Source of the DNA: Candidatus Doudnabacteria bacterium
Lineage (GTDB): Bacteria; Patescibacteriota; Doudnabacteria; UBA920
Length of the DNA stretch: 37,154 bases
Assembly: GCA_031291995.1 (NCBI GenBank)
Contig: JARLHZ010000010.1
Span: 1-37,154, forward strand
Reading direction: 5' to 3'
Shown: one piece after another, positions 14,713-22,790 of the stretch
Layout of the letters: every line of letters begins with the position of its first letter
How positions within the stretch are numbered: the stretch's first letter is position 1
Translations under genes and position numbers: made by a program
Notes under the pieces: generated by a model
What the model saw: only the letters and a program-made list of their open reading frames with translations
Databases searched by the model: none
What the model was told of the DNA's origin: nothing

Positions 14713-16224
14713 ATGACAGAAACCTCAACAACGGCAATAAAACCTCCTGCTGAACCCTCCTCCCTCAAATGGTGGATTCTGTTAACCGTGATTGTGGGAA
14801 CCTTCCTCGGCCGCCTCGACCAGACGATTGTCAACCTCGCCCTGCCGAAAATTATTACGGATTTTAATATCTCGGTTTCCGCCGCCGGCTGGATTGCCAC
14901 AGCCTACATTTTGGCCAACGCGATTTTCGTGCCCATTTGGGGAAAACTTGGCGACACCATTGGCCGAAAAAAAGTTTATATTTTGGGCTTTACTATTTTT
15001 ATTTTGGGCTCGGTTTTAGCCGGTCTGTCTTGGAACTTAAGCTCCATGATAAGTTTTAGGGTTATCCAGGCCATTGCCGGGTCGGCAGACTATCCGACCG
15101 CCATGGCGATTTTAGCCGTAACGTTCCGCGGTGAAAAGGAACGGGCCCAGGCTTTGGGCATTTGGTCTTCTTCATTTGCCGCGGCGGCGGTTTTCGGCCC
15201 GCTTATTGGCGGCCCGCTGATTGACAACTTCGGCTGGAGGAGCGTTTTTTTAGTTAATCTTCCCGTCGGACTTTTGGGTTTGTTTATGGCACTGACTTTC
15301 ATAAAAGAATCCGTCTCCGAAAAGAAAACTGAATTTTTCGACTGGTGGGGAGCCATTACTTTGGGTACCGCGCTTTCGGCGCTGGTTTTAATTCTTGACC
15401 AGGGGCCGAGCTGGGGCTGGACTTCCTGGGAGGCGTGGGCGTGCTACGCCGCCATTGTAATTTTTACCTGGGTATTTATCCGCATCGAACACAGCGTTCC
15501 GGAGCCGATTGTCGATTTAAAATTTTTCAAAATCCCCGCTTTTGTCAATACGCTAATTAACAATTTTATCGTGTTTATGGGCATGATGGGCGGCGTATTT
15601 TTAATTCCGATTTTTGCCCAAACTTTTTTGGGTTATTCCGCCACCCAGAGCGGCTACCTCTTTATTCCCATGGCCGCGGGCTTGATGGTGGCCGCGCCGA
15701 TTGGCGGGAATTTAGTGGGACGGGTCAAACCGAATATTGTAATCGCCTTAAGCACGTTTGTGGCTGGTGTCGGCATTTACTGGTTCCGGTTTTTGGACCC
15801 GCGTTCAACCGCGATTGATATTATGATTCCCCTGTCGGTCATGGCCTTCGGTTTGGGTTTTGGCATGGCGCAAAGAACTAACGCCATTGCCGCCGTCGTT
15901 CCAACGGAAGAAATAGGCGTTGCCTCTTCCATTTTAGCCCTGGCACGCAACGTGGCCGGCGCGTTCGGCATTGCTGTGTTCGGCACGGTGCTGACCAATA
16001 CCGTAAATTCCAACGTCCTAAATATCGCCCAGCGCAGTTTTGTAAACAGTTCCAATCCTCAAGATTACCAAAAATTTATCGGCCTCATAATCTTAAAAGC
16101 CGAGGTTTCCGCCTATGGTTACGTCTTCCTGCTCGCGTCTATATTAATATTCATCGGCGCCGTAGCCGCGATTTGGATAAAAATAGACAAAGAGCGCACA
16201 GACGTGCATATTATGGTGGAATAA
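14713..16224 (+). CDS. EmrB/QacA-family MFS multidrug exporter (DHA2, 14 helices)
   Basis: A 503-residue proton-drug antiporter of the cytoplasmic membrane. Family signatures: LDQTIVNLALPKI in helix 1 (motif D1-like), GKLGDTIGRKKVY (motif A) after helix 2, and GPLIGGPLIDNFGWRSVFLV (motif C) in helix 5, diagnostic of export rather than import. Hydrophobic segments are consistent with fourteen helices. In operon with a MarR regulator and two adaptors, it corresponds to the pump of an EmrAB-like system. Substrate unknown. The ATG at 14713 follows a palindromic element and has no Shine-Dalgarno sequence. Confidence 0.9.
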   Translation: MTETSTTAIKPPAEPSSLKWWILLTVIVGTFLGRLDQTIVNLALPKIITDFNISVSAAGWIATAYILANAIFVPIWGKLGDTIGRKKVYILGFTIFILGSVLAGLSWNLSSMISFRVIQAIAGSADYPTAMAILAVTFRGEKERAQALGIWSSSFAAAAVFGPLIGGPLIDNFGWRSVFLVNLPVGLLGLFMALTFIKESVSEKKTEFFDWWGAITLGTALSALVLILDQGPSWGWTSWEAWACYAAIVIFTWVFIRIEHSVPEPIVDLKFFKIPAFVNTLINNFIVFMGMMGGVFLIPIFAQTFLGYSATQSGYLFIPMAAGLMVAAPIGGNLVGRVKPNIVIALSTFVAGVGIYWFRFLDPRSTAIDIMIPLSVMAFGLGFGMAQRTNAIAAVVPTEEIGVASSILALARNVAGAFGIAVFGTVLTNTVNSNVLNIAQRSFVNSSNPQDYQKFIGLIILKAEVSAYGYVFLLASILIFIGAVAAIWIKIDKERTDVHIMVE

Positions 16225-16354
16225 TTTTCGGTGAAATTTTTTTTAAAAAATCCGTAATAGTTTATGCCGGGAACTTACCGGCAAGTTAATAATCGAGCCA
16301 TGCCGCAACTGATTGGCAAAGCGACAACCAGGCGTGGCGAAGGGCACAAGGCCG
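16225..16354. other. Spacer before the oxidase operon with weak hairpins
   Basis: GCCGG (16266-16270) faces CCGGC (16278-16282), and an overlapping AACTT/AAGTT stem is possible. Neither has a proper U-tract, so termination of the pump operon here is uncertain. No open frame of interest. Confidence 0.4.
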
Positions 16355-16363
16355 TGTTATAAT
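16355..16363 (+). promoter_or_regulatory. Extended -10 promoter of the quinol oxidase operon
   Basis: TGTTATAAT: a perfect TATAAT (16358-16363) with the TGn extension. There is no good -35 at 17 bases (TGGCGA), as expected for extended -10 promoters. Transcription would begin about 15 bases before the cyoA ATG. The identical nonamer precedes the NADH dehydrogenase and prepilin genes. Confidence 0.65.
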
Positions 16364-16384
16364 GGATAAAAGGCCTTTGAGCTT

Positions 16385-17305
16385 ATGATATCCAAACAAA
16401 AAATCGGACTTTATATTTTTCTGATTCTTGACGCGGTTTTAGTCGTCTTATGTTTTTTGCAGGTTTTTCATCCTATCTTCGGTCTTGAAGACTTTGGCTT
16501 ATTTAATGCCAAAGGACCAGTGGCCGCGGCCCAGGCCAGGCTGATTGTGACGGCATTTTTACTAATGTTAATTATTGTAATTCCGGTACTCACTGCCGGT
16601 TTTTTTGTTGCTTTTAAATACCGGGTCGGACGGAATGAAGATTACGACCCGGAGTGGGGACAAAAACACGGTTACTTAAAATTTTTTATGTGGGCATTTC
16701 CGGTTTTAATAATAATTTTTATTTCCATATTGAATTTTAAAAGCGCCCATAGTTTGGATCCGGCTCAGGCAATATCCGCGGGTAGTCCCCCGCTGACTAT
16801 CCAGGTTGTGGCGTTGCAGTGGAAATGGCTGTTTATTTATCCCGGCCAGAACATCGCGACTGTAAATTATATAGACATCCCGCAAAACGTGCCTCTACAT
16901 TTTGAGCTTACGGCCGACGCGCCTATGAGTTTGTTTTGGATCCCCCAGCTGGGCGGTGAAATGGCGGCGATGCAGGGAATGGTTACCGGGATAAATTTAA
17001 TGGCCACGCAGACAGGAACCTTTACCGGACAGAATTCCGAAATCAACGGCGAGGGTTACGCGCGTATGAAATTTACGGTAAATTCAACCTCACGGGCCAA
17101 TTTTGATGCCTGGGTTGCGGGAGTCAAAAAAAATTCGCCGATGTTGAACGAAGAAGAATATAATAAATTAATTCCGCCCAGCCAAAACAATGCGCCCGCC
17201 TATTATGGCAGTGTTGACGCAAATCTGTATAATAATGTTGTAATGAAGTTTACGGCTCCAAGTTCAGCCGCTGCAAGTAGTGTTCCCGCGATGTATATGA
17301 AATGA
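16385..17305 (+). CDS. cyoA: Cytochrome bo3-type quinol oxidase subunit II
   Basis: 306 residues. Two membrane helices (about 8-28 and 53-78) are followed, after DYDPEWGQKHGYLKF, by a third hydrophobic stretch (about 98-112) and a cupredoxin domain. In cytochrome c oxidases this domain binds CuA through a CxExC motif; here the equivalent region reads GQNSEINGEGYARMKF with no Cys, so CuA is absent and the enzyme must take electrons from quinol. LQWKWLFIYP, LFWIPQLGGEMAAMQGM and the start of subunit I downstream support the CyoA assignment. No clear lipobox is seen, unlike E. coli CyoA. The Ser/Ala-rich C-terminus is short. First gene of the operon. Confidence 0.9.
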   Translation: MISKQKIGLYIFLILDAVLVVLCFLQVFHPIFGLEDFGLFNAKGPVAAAQARLIVTAFLLMLIIVIPVLTAGFFVAFKYRVGRNEDYDPEWGQKHGYLKFFMWAFPVLIIIFISILNFKSAHSLDPAQAISAGSPPLTIQVVALQWKWLFIYPGQNIATVNYIDIPQNVPLHFELTADAPMSLFWIPQLGGEMAAMQGMVTGINLMATQTGTFTGQNSEINGEGYARMKFTVNSTSRANFDAWVAGVKKNSPMLNEEEYNKLIPPSQNNAPAYYGSVDANLYNNVVMKFTAPSSAAASSVPAMYMK

Positions 17306-17354
17306 AGCTTTCTCATTCCGGGACACACCGGCTTTAACAAATCTTAAAACATAA

Positions 17355-19316
17355 ATGCACTTCCTATTAGGCAATTTAACACTTGAGTCCTTACCCCACG
17401 AATGGTTTACCGTGGCGGGCACCGCGACCCTGATTTTGGGAGGTTTGTTTGTGGGCGGTTTACTGACATACTTTAAACGCTGGGTGTGGCTGTGGAAAAA
17501 CTGGCTCACGTCCACGGATCCCAAAAAAATCGGCGTGATGTACATTATAGTGGCGTCGCTGATGTTGTTCCGGGGCGCGGTGGACGCGGCCATGATATGG
17601 CTGCAACAATCCATTGCCGTTGGCGCGCACAACGGCTATTTAAGCCCTGACCACTTCCAGCAAATTTTTACGGCCCACGGAGATATTATGGTGTTCTTTG
17701 CCACCATGGGATTTTTGTTTGGACTCATAAATATTATTGTGCCGTTGCAAATCGGCGCGCGCGATTTGGCTTTCCCGTTTTTGAACAGTTTGGGGTTTTG
17801 GTTGTACGTGGCCGGCGCCATTTTAATTAATATGTTTTTTGCCTTTGGCGGCCAGTTCGCCTCGGCCGGCTGGCTATCGCTCCCTCCCCTGTCCGAAATC
17901 GCCTACAGTCCGGGCGTGGGCGTGGATTACTGGATATGGAGCCTGCAAATCAGCGGACTCGGCACGCTCATTGGCGGCATTAATTTTATTGTCACAATTT
18001 TAAAAATGCGCGCGCCGGGCATGAAGTTAATGGACATGCCGATGTTTACCTGGACTTCGCTTTGCAGCATGTTGCTTGTAGTTTCCGTGTTTCCGATACT
18101 GGCCATAACCATAAGCCTGTTATGGCTTGACCGCTACTTTGGCATGCACTTCTTTACTTCCGGTTTCGGCGGAAACCCCATGATGTACGTAAATTTAATT
18201 TGGATGTGGGGGCACCCCGAAGTCTATATTTTGGTTCTGCCCACCTTTGGCGTTTATTCCGAAATCGTTTCCACATTTTCGCAAAAAAAACTGTTCGGTT
18301 ACACGTCCATGGTTGTTGCCGCTTTTGGCATTACCGCGCTGGCGTGTTTGGTTTGGCTTCATCATTTTTTTACTATGGGCGCCGGTTCCGATGTCAACGC
18401 TTTTTTTGGAATTATGACCGGCGTAATTGCCATCCCCACGGGCGTGCAATTTATAAACTGGGTTGCCACAATGTACAAAGGCAAAATTACATTTATCTCG
18501 CCTTTGTATTGGTTTATGGGCTTTTTAGCCTGCTTTGCCTTTGGCGGCATGGCCGGCGTGCTTATGTCTTTGCCCGGCGCGGATTACCAGCTGCACAACA
18601 GTTTATTCCTGGTTGCCCATTTCCATACCATGATAGTCAGCGGCGCGCTGTTCGGAATTTTTGCGGGCATTACATACTGGTTTCCCAAAGTCACGGGTTT
18701 TAAATTAAACGAATCTTTGGGCAAAAAAGCTTTTTGGTGCTGGCTGATTGGCTTTATCCTGTCGTTCGGCCCGCTCTATATTTTGGGATTTTTGGGCGCC
18801 ACCCGCAGACTTGACCATTACGACGCGCCCGGCTGGCAATGGCTGTTTATTACCGCCGGCATCGGACTGTTAATAATCGGCTTGGGCGCGCTGTTTCAAG
18901 TCGCGCAAATAATTGTCAGTATTAAAGATAGAAAACAAAATGTCGCGGGCAACGACCCCTGGAACGGACGAACGCTGGAGTGGTCAACAAAATCCCCGGT
19001 GCCTTTTTACAATTTTGCGATAATTCCGACTGTAACCAACCGCGATCAATTTTGGGAGGATAAACAAGCTAAAACCCAAAACCTAAAACCCAAAACCTAT
19101 TCCGATATTACCATGCCCAAAAATACCGCTATGGCCATTTATTGTTCCGGCTTTATCTTTGCCGCGGGCTTTGCGTTTGTTTGGCATATCACCTGGTTGA
19201 TATTTGTAGGATTAATTGGCGCTATGGTTTGCGTAATCATCCGCGGACTTGATGAGCATACGGAATATACAATTACCGCCGCGGAAATAGAGAAGATGGA
19301 AAATATTAAACCCTAA
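17355..19316 (+). CDS. cyoB: Quinol oxidase subunit I with Gln in place of the K-channel Lys
   Basis: A 653-residue catalytic subunit that oxidises quinol, reduces O2 and moves protons. By comparison with E. coli CyoB from memory, the haem and CuB ligands are all present: His108 (TAHGD), His287 and Tyr291 (WGHPEVY), His336-His337 (WLHHFFTMG) and the two His of AHFHTM. The four quinol-site residues (E. coli Arg71, Asp75, His98, Gln101) are present as Arg73, Asp77, His100 and Gln103. The D-channel entrance (Asp137 of GARD and Asn144) is kept. The K-channel Lys (E. coli Lys362, in PTGVK) is Gln365 (PTGVQ, codon CAA at 18447-18449). The C-terminal region keeps the long CyoB form ending EIEKMEN. 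At 19069-19098 the coding DNA is a word repeat (AAAACCCAAAACC). Confidence 0.95.
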   Translation: MHFLLGNLTLESLPHEWFTVAGTATLILGGLFVGGLLTYFKRWVWLWKNWLTSTDPKKIGVMYIIVASLMLFRGAVDAAMIWLQQSIAVGAHNGYLSPDHFQQIFTAHGDIMVFFATMGFLFGLINIIVPLQIGARDLAFPFLNSLGFWLYVAGAILINMFFAFGGQFASAGWLSLPPLSEIAYSPGVGVDYWIWSLQISGLGTLIGGINFIVTILKMRAPGMKLMDMPMFTWTSLCSMLLVVSVFPILAITISLLWLDRYFGMHFFTSGFGGNPMMYVNLIWMWGHPEVYILVLPTFGVYSEIVSTFSQKKLFGYTSMVVAAFGITALACLVWLHHFFTMGAGSDVNAFFGIMTGVIAIPTGVQFINWVATMYKGKITFISPLYWFMGFLACFAFGGMAGVLMSLPGADYQLHNSLFLVAHFHTMIVSGALFGIFAGITYWFPKVTGFKLNESLGKKAFWCWLIGFILSFGPLYILGFLGATRRLDHYDAPGWQWLFITAGIGLLIIGLGALFQVAQIIVSIKDRKQNVAGNDPWNGRTLEWSTKSPVPFYNFAIIPTVTNRDQFWEDKQAKTQNLKPKTYSDITMPKNTAMAIYCSGFIFAAGFAFVWHITWLIFVGLIGAMVCVIIRGLDEHTEYTITAAEIEKMENIKP

Positions 19317-19317
19317 T

Positions 19318-19905
19318 ATGAGCGAAACCACCTTGGAGCACCATCACGAAAAAACCGAAAACGCCCGCTTTGGCTTCTGGGTTTATTTAATGACGGACCT
19401 GATTATGTTCAGCGCGCTGTTCGCCGCTTACGCGGTCTTACGTAATAATACCTTTGGCGGGCCGGGCGGCGGCGACATTTTTAACCTGCCTTTTGTATTA
19501 ACCGAAACTTTTATTTTATTGACCAGTAGTTTTACCTGCGGCTTGGCGACTGTATCGATAAACCAAAAAAAACTTAAGCAGGCGCTGTGGTGGTTAGGAG
19601 CGACATTCTTGCTCGGCGCGAGCTTCTTAATAATGGAACTTACCGAATTTCATCGACTGATTGCCGACGGCAACGGACCACAGCGCAGCGCCTTTTTGTC
19701 ATCTTACTTTACCTTGGTTGGCGCGCACGGACTGCATATTGCGGTTGGATTGCTGTGGATGATTATTGCGGGAATTGTCGCCTATAAACGCGGTTTGACC
19801 GAAAAAACCGCCAGTCAACTCACCCGCCTGGCCCTGTTCTGGCACTTTTTAGACTTAGTCTGGATTTTTATTTTTACAATAGTTTATTTAATCGGGGTAC
19901 TCTAA
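19318..19905 (+). CDS. cyoC: Quinol oxidase subunit III
   Basis: 195 residues with five hydrophobic segments, the size and form of CyoC. FGFWVYLMTDLIMFSALFAA at the start and HGLHIAVGLLWMI plus FWHFLDLVWIFIFTIVYLIG in the last helices are the family signatures; the Glu in LIMELTEFHRL is the conserved helix-III Glu region. It starts one base after the cyoB stop, so translation is probably coupled. It stabilises subunit I and contributes to quinol oxidase assembly. The N-terminus is His-rich (EHHHEK). Confidence 0.93.
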   Translation: MSETTLEHHHEKTENARFGFWVYLMTDLIMFSALFAAYAVLRNNTFGGPGGGDIFNLPFVLTETFILLTSSFTCGLATVSINQKKLKQALWWLGATFLLGASFLIMELTEFHRLIADGNGPQRSAFLSSYFTLVGAHGLHIAVGLLWMIIAGIVAYKRGLTEKTASQLTRLALFWHFLDLVWIFIFTIVYLIGVL

Positions 19906-19908
19906 AGC

Positions 19909-19975
19909 AGATATTAATGGATATTGGGATATTGATAGATATTGTCCCATAGGCAAGATCCAAATATCTTAATAT
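19909..19975. repeat. GATATT-word palindrome between cyoC and cyoD
   Basis: Four GATATT words on the left (19909-19942, including GATATTAATGGATATTGG) face AATATC words on the right (19963-19975). It fills the spacer between the cyoC stop and the cyoD ATG at 19985. GATATTAATGGA also occurs in the element at 37002-37090, 17 kb away. Confidence 0.65.
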
Positions 19976-19984
19976 CAAAAATTT

Positions 19985-20332
19985 ATGCCTACATTTAAAT
20001 CTTATCTCATTGGGTACATCGCTTCAATCCTGTTGATACTTTTGGCGTACTTGCCGGTGCAAATTCATTTGGCTTCAGGACACCGGTTGTTGTCCCATGG
20101 ATTCATTATGGGAGCCGTGATTCTATTGGCTATTGTCCAAATGATCGTTCAACTGATATTTTTTCTCCATCTCGGCAATAAAAACTCCCGATGGAATATA
20201 GTATTTTTAATTTCCACCATCGGCATTGTCTTAATTGTTGTTGCCGGTTCGGTTTGGATTATGACGAGTTTAAACAACAGCATGTCATCGCAGCAGATTG
20301 ATAACTACATGCAGGATCAAGGGAGCTTTTAA
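19985..20332 (+). CDS. cyoD: Quinol oxidase subunit IV
   Basis: 115 residues with three hydrophobic segments: about 8-28, 40-62 and 73-95. FKSYLIGYIASILLILLAY and FFLHLGNKNSRWNIVFLIST are typical of the CyoD family, including the conserved HL before the charged loop. It probably assists assembly of the CuB site. The context is decisive: cyoC is upstream and cyoE starts 3 bases downstream. Confidence 0.9.
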   Translation: MPTFKSYLIGYIASILLILLAYLPVQIHLASGHRLLSHGFIMGAVILLAIVQMIVQLIFFLHLGNKNSRWNIVFLISTIGIVLIVVAGSVWIMTSLNNSMSSQQIDNYMQDQGSF

Positions 20333-20335
20333 ACT

Positions 20336-21190
20336 ATGTTAAGAAACTATTACGCGTTAACTAAACCGGGTATTATTTACGGCAACGCCATAACCGCCGC
20401 AGCCGGATTTTTTCTGGCCGCCAAGGGCGAGATTGACTGGAAATTGATGCTAATGATGCTTGTCGGTTTGTCGTTAGTAATCGCTTCCGGGTGCGTGTTT
20501 AACAATTATATGGACCGCGACATAGACGGGCGCATGGAGCGCACCAAAAATCGCGCGCTACCGAGCGGCGCGGTGTCGCCCAAAGCCGCGATTATTTTTG
20601 CCGGTTTGCTTTTGTTTTTGGGGGTAATTGCTTTATATTTCCATACCACCAATAAAGCGCTAATCGCCGCCCTGGTCGGATTTTTTGTTTACGTATTTTT
20701 GTACACGCCGCTCAAGCGGCGGACGGTTTACGCGACATTAATCGGGAGCATTGCCGGAGCCACTCCCCCGGTTGTGGGTTACGCCGCGGTAACCAACCGC
20801 TTTGATTCGGGCGCGCTGATTTTATTTTTAATTTTGGTCTTCTGGCAAATGCCGCATTTTTACGCCATTGCCATTAGGCGAATTAAGGATTACAACGACG
20901 CGTCCATTCCCGTTCTGCCAATTACCAAAGGCATTTATGCCACAAAAATCCAAATGGCGCTCTATATTATAGGGTTCATAGTCGCTAGCGCCATGCTCAC
21001 GCTTTTTGGTTACGCCGGATATTTGTATTTTGCCGTTTCAACTTTGCTCGGTCTGGCTTGGCTGTGGAGATCTGTCCGGGGTTTTAAAACAGCCGATAAT
21101 ACGCTTTGGGCAAAAAAAGTGTTTTTATTTTCCTTAATTGTCCTCACTTCGCTTTGTGTTATAATTCCAATTGATCAATTAATTAAATAA
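20336..21190 (+). CDS. cyoE: Protohaem IX farnesyltransferase (haem O synthase)
   Basis: A 284-residue UbiA-type membrane prenyltransferase that adds farnesyl to haem B, giving the haem O used by bo3 oxidases. The first Asp-rich motif is NNYMDRDIDGRMERTKNR (57-74). The middle YTPLKRRT, GATPPVVGY and the second loop FWQMPHFYAIAIRRIKDY are all present. About nine hydrophobic segments. No haem A synthase (CtaA) is seen in this window, so haem O, not haem A, is the expected product. It starts 3 bases after the cyoD stop. Confidence 0.94.
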   Translation: MLRNYYALTKPGIIYGNAITAAAGFFLAAKGEIDWKLMLMMLVGLSLVIASGCVFNNYMDRDIDGRMERTKNRALPSGAVSPKAAIIFAGLLLFLGVIALYFHTTNKALIAALVGFFVYVFLYTPLKRRTVYATLIGSIAGATPPVVGYAAVTNRFDSGALILFLILVFWQMPHFYAIAIRRIKDYNDASIPVLPITKGIYATKIQMALYIIGFIVASAMLTLFGYAGYLYFAVSTLLGLAWLWRSVRGFKTADNTLWAKKVFLFSLIVLTSLCVIIPIDQLIK

Positions 21191-21238
21191 GATTGCTTCG
21201 TCGCCGGACAGGATCCTGGCTTCTCGCAATGACACATT
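21191..21238. repeat. Dispersed-type intergenic element after cyoE
   Basis: Begins GATTGCTTCGTCGCC and ends TTCTCGCAATGACA; ATTGC (21192-21196) faces GCAAT (21226-21230), and CAGGATCCTG at the centre is self-complementary. Similar GATTGC...GCAATGAC units are common dispersed elements in unrelated bacterial genomes. It starts directly at the cyoE stop. Confidence 0.5.
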
Positions 21239-21260
21239 AAATATCAACAAATATCTTTCT

Positions 21261-21524
21261 ATGATTTTAATATTCCACATCTTAGTCGCTTTATCCAGCC
21301 TGGGCTATACAGGTTACGTGTTTTTTTCCCCTTCCAAAGGAAAACTCCATATTGCTTATACTTTAGTAGTGTTGACGGTTATTTCCGGCACCTTTCTGAT
21401 AGTTACCAAGCCGGCCCACATGACCCAAACTTGCGAGGAAGGTCTGGCTTATTTGGCAATTGTGGCTTATGGGATTGTGGCAGCCCGTCACAAATTAAAA
21501 TTAGCAGAGCAACTAAAAATATAA
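21261..21524 (+). CDS. Small membrane protein at the end of the oxidase operon
   Basis: 87 residues with three hydrophobic segments: about 2-22, 29-47 and 60-75. His6, His30 and His53 lie in or next to the helices (IFHILVAL, KLHIAYTLV, PAHMTQTC), which leaves a haem- or metal-binding role possible but unproven. I do not recognise the family. Position after cyoE and before a shared terminator suggests a role in oxidase assembly or haem handling. Confidence 0.65.
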   Translation: MILIFHILVALSSLGYTGYVFFSPSKGKLHIAYTLVVLTVISGTFLIVTKPAHMTQTCEEGLAYLAIVAYGIVAARHKLKLAEQLKI

Positions 21525-21532
21525 TCATCTAA

Positions 21533-21566
21533 AAAGCGCTATCCGCCACACCGCCGATAGCGCTTT
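21533..21566. terminator. Bidirectional terminator between the oxidase operon and pyrD
   Basis: A perfect 11-bp stem: AAAGCGCTATC (21533-21543) and GATAGCGCTTT (21556-21566), 12-base loop. T residues follow on the plus strand and A residues precede, so it can act for both convergent transcripts. Confidence 0.75.
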
Positions 21567-21581
21567 AATTAACAGTCCCAC

Positions 21582-22676
21582 TTATTTATTATCCGCACCA
21601 ACGGCCTGGGTGATACTGGTAAAACCGTCCCGATGAAGCATCTGGGCTATCCCCTGGTTTATTTGGCCAATGAGCTGCGGGCCTTCAAAAATCATGCCGG
21701 TAACGAGCTGGACTAGGTTGGCGCCTAGGCGGATTTTTTTGTAGGCATCCCGGGCATTAAACACACCGCCGCAGCCGATAATAATTTTTTTGCCGCCGTA
21801 AAATTTATAAACTTTTGTAATCAGGTCGTTTGTCAGAGGCTCCACGGCTTTGCCGGAAAAGCCGCCTTTGCCCTGGTGATTAAACTTGTTAACCTTTGTC
21901 AGGTTGGTGCAGACAAAACCGTCAACGGGATATTTTTGGCAGACCGACAAAATTTTCATCAATTGATCCTCGGCCAGGTCGGGAGAGAGTTTGACAAAAA
22001 CCGGCTTTATTTTGGGAATGCTAAAAAGTTTTTGGAGCAGCAGGTCCAGATTTTCCGGTTCGGCAAAAATCGGCTTTTCTTCGCAGGTGTTGGGACAGCT
22101 AATGTTTATGGTAAAGTAATCGCCGACGTCCGCGAAAGTTTTGTAGGTAAAAAAGTAGTCGTCAATTCCCGCAGCCACAACCGAGGTCTCCGGGTTGTTG
22201 GTCTTGGCAACGCTAATGCCGACAATAAATTTAAATTTTAACTTGCTGAGTTTTTCCCGGACAGCGACGGCGCCAAAATTTTTCAGGCCGTAATTGACCC
22301 GGAGGGTCTGCTTTTCCGGCAAACGGTATAGGCGGGGCTTTTGGTTTCCCACGTAAGCTTTGGCGGTAATAGAACCCACTTCTTCAAAGCCGAATCCCAC
22401 TTCAGGCAAAATTTGAGTCAGTTTGGCATCTTTGTCGAACCCCGCGGCCAAGCCGATGGGGTTTTTAAATTTCAGGCCGGCGACGGTTTGCTCAAGGCTC
22501 TTGTCCTGATAGTTACAAAAAACCGCCGTAAGTTTGCGGGTAACAACATTTGTGCCAAAAAAATATCCACAACTGCTTACAAAGTCGTGGACAGCCTCTG
22601 GATCAAATACAAAGAATATGGGCTTGAGAACTTTTGTGTATAGAAAACGCTCTATACTGAACAATATTTTCTTCAT
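21582..22676 (-). CDS. pyrD: Dihydroorotate dehydrogenase, class-2 form with a Cys catalytic base
   Basis: Oxidises dihydroorotate to orotate in pyrimidine synthesis. The 364-residue protein has the N-terminal amphipathic extension of class 2 (membrane, quinone-linked) enzymes (LFSIERFLYTKVLKPIFFVFDPEAVHDF) and class 2 landmarks GLAAGFDKD (76-83), VGSITAKAYVGNQKPRLYRL and the C-terminal IRLGANLVQLVTGMIF. The catalytic base, Ser in class 2 (E. coli Ser175 in NISSPNT), is Cys194 here (NISCPNT, codon at 22095-22097), as in class 1. I choose the ATG at 22676, not the upstream start at 22814, because it matches the family start and follows a good promoter. It probably feeds electrons to the same quinone pool as NDH-2. 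Confidence 0.9.
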   Translation of the reverse strand: MKKILFSIERFLYTKVLKPIFFVFDPEAVHDFVSSCGYFFGTNVVTRKLTAVFCNYQDKSLEQTVAGLKFKNPIGLAAGFDKDAKLTQILPEVGFGFEEVGSITAKAYVGNQKPRLYRLPEKQTLRVNYGLKNFGAVAVREKLSKLKFKFIVGISVAKTNNPETSVVAAGIDDYFFTYKTFADVGDYFTINISCPNTCEEKPIFAEPENLDLLLQKLFSIPKIKPVFVKLSPDLAEDQLMKILSVCQKYPVDGFVCTNLTKVNKFNHQGKGGFSGKAVEPLTNDLITKVYKFYGGKKIIIGCGGVFNARDAYKKIRLGANLVQLVTGMIFEGPQLIGQINQGIAQMLHRDGFTSITQAVGADNK

Positions 22677-22685
22677 GATAGTCCA

Positions 22686-22715
22686 ATTATAGACGATATT
22701 TAATTTTTTTGCCAA
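22686..22715 (-). promoter_or_regulatory. Promoter of pyrD giving a nearly leaderless message
   Basis: On the minus strand TTGGCA (22715-22710), an 18-base spacer, then TATAAT (22691-22686). The ATG begins at 22676, nine bases after the -10, so the transcript would carry only about 0-4 bases before the start codon. Confidence 0.65.
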
Positions 22716-22790
22716 TTTCGAAACAATATTCGGTTTTTTTGCGTATAATTGAATAAGTGGCAGTATTAAAATCATTAATAATGACATCCT

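Noticed and set aside
19069-19098. Insertion of a word repeat in CyoB
   Set aside because: As a length-changing insertion it is rejected: by memory the segment up to the MPKN motif is as long as in E. coli CyoB. It may be a replacement, or just Lys/Pro-rich coding.
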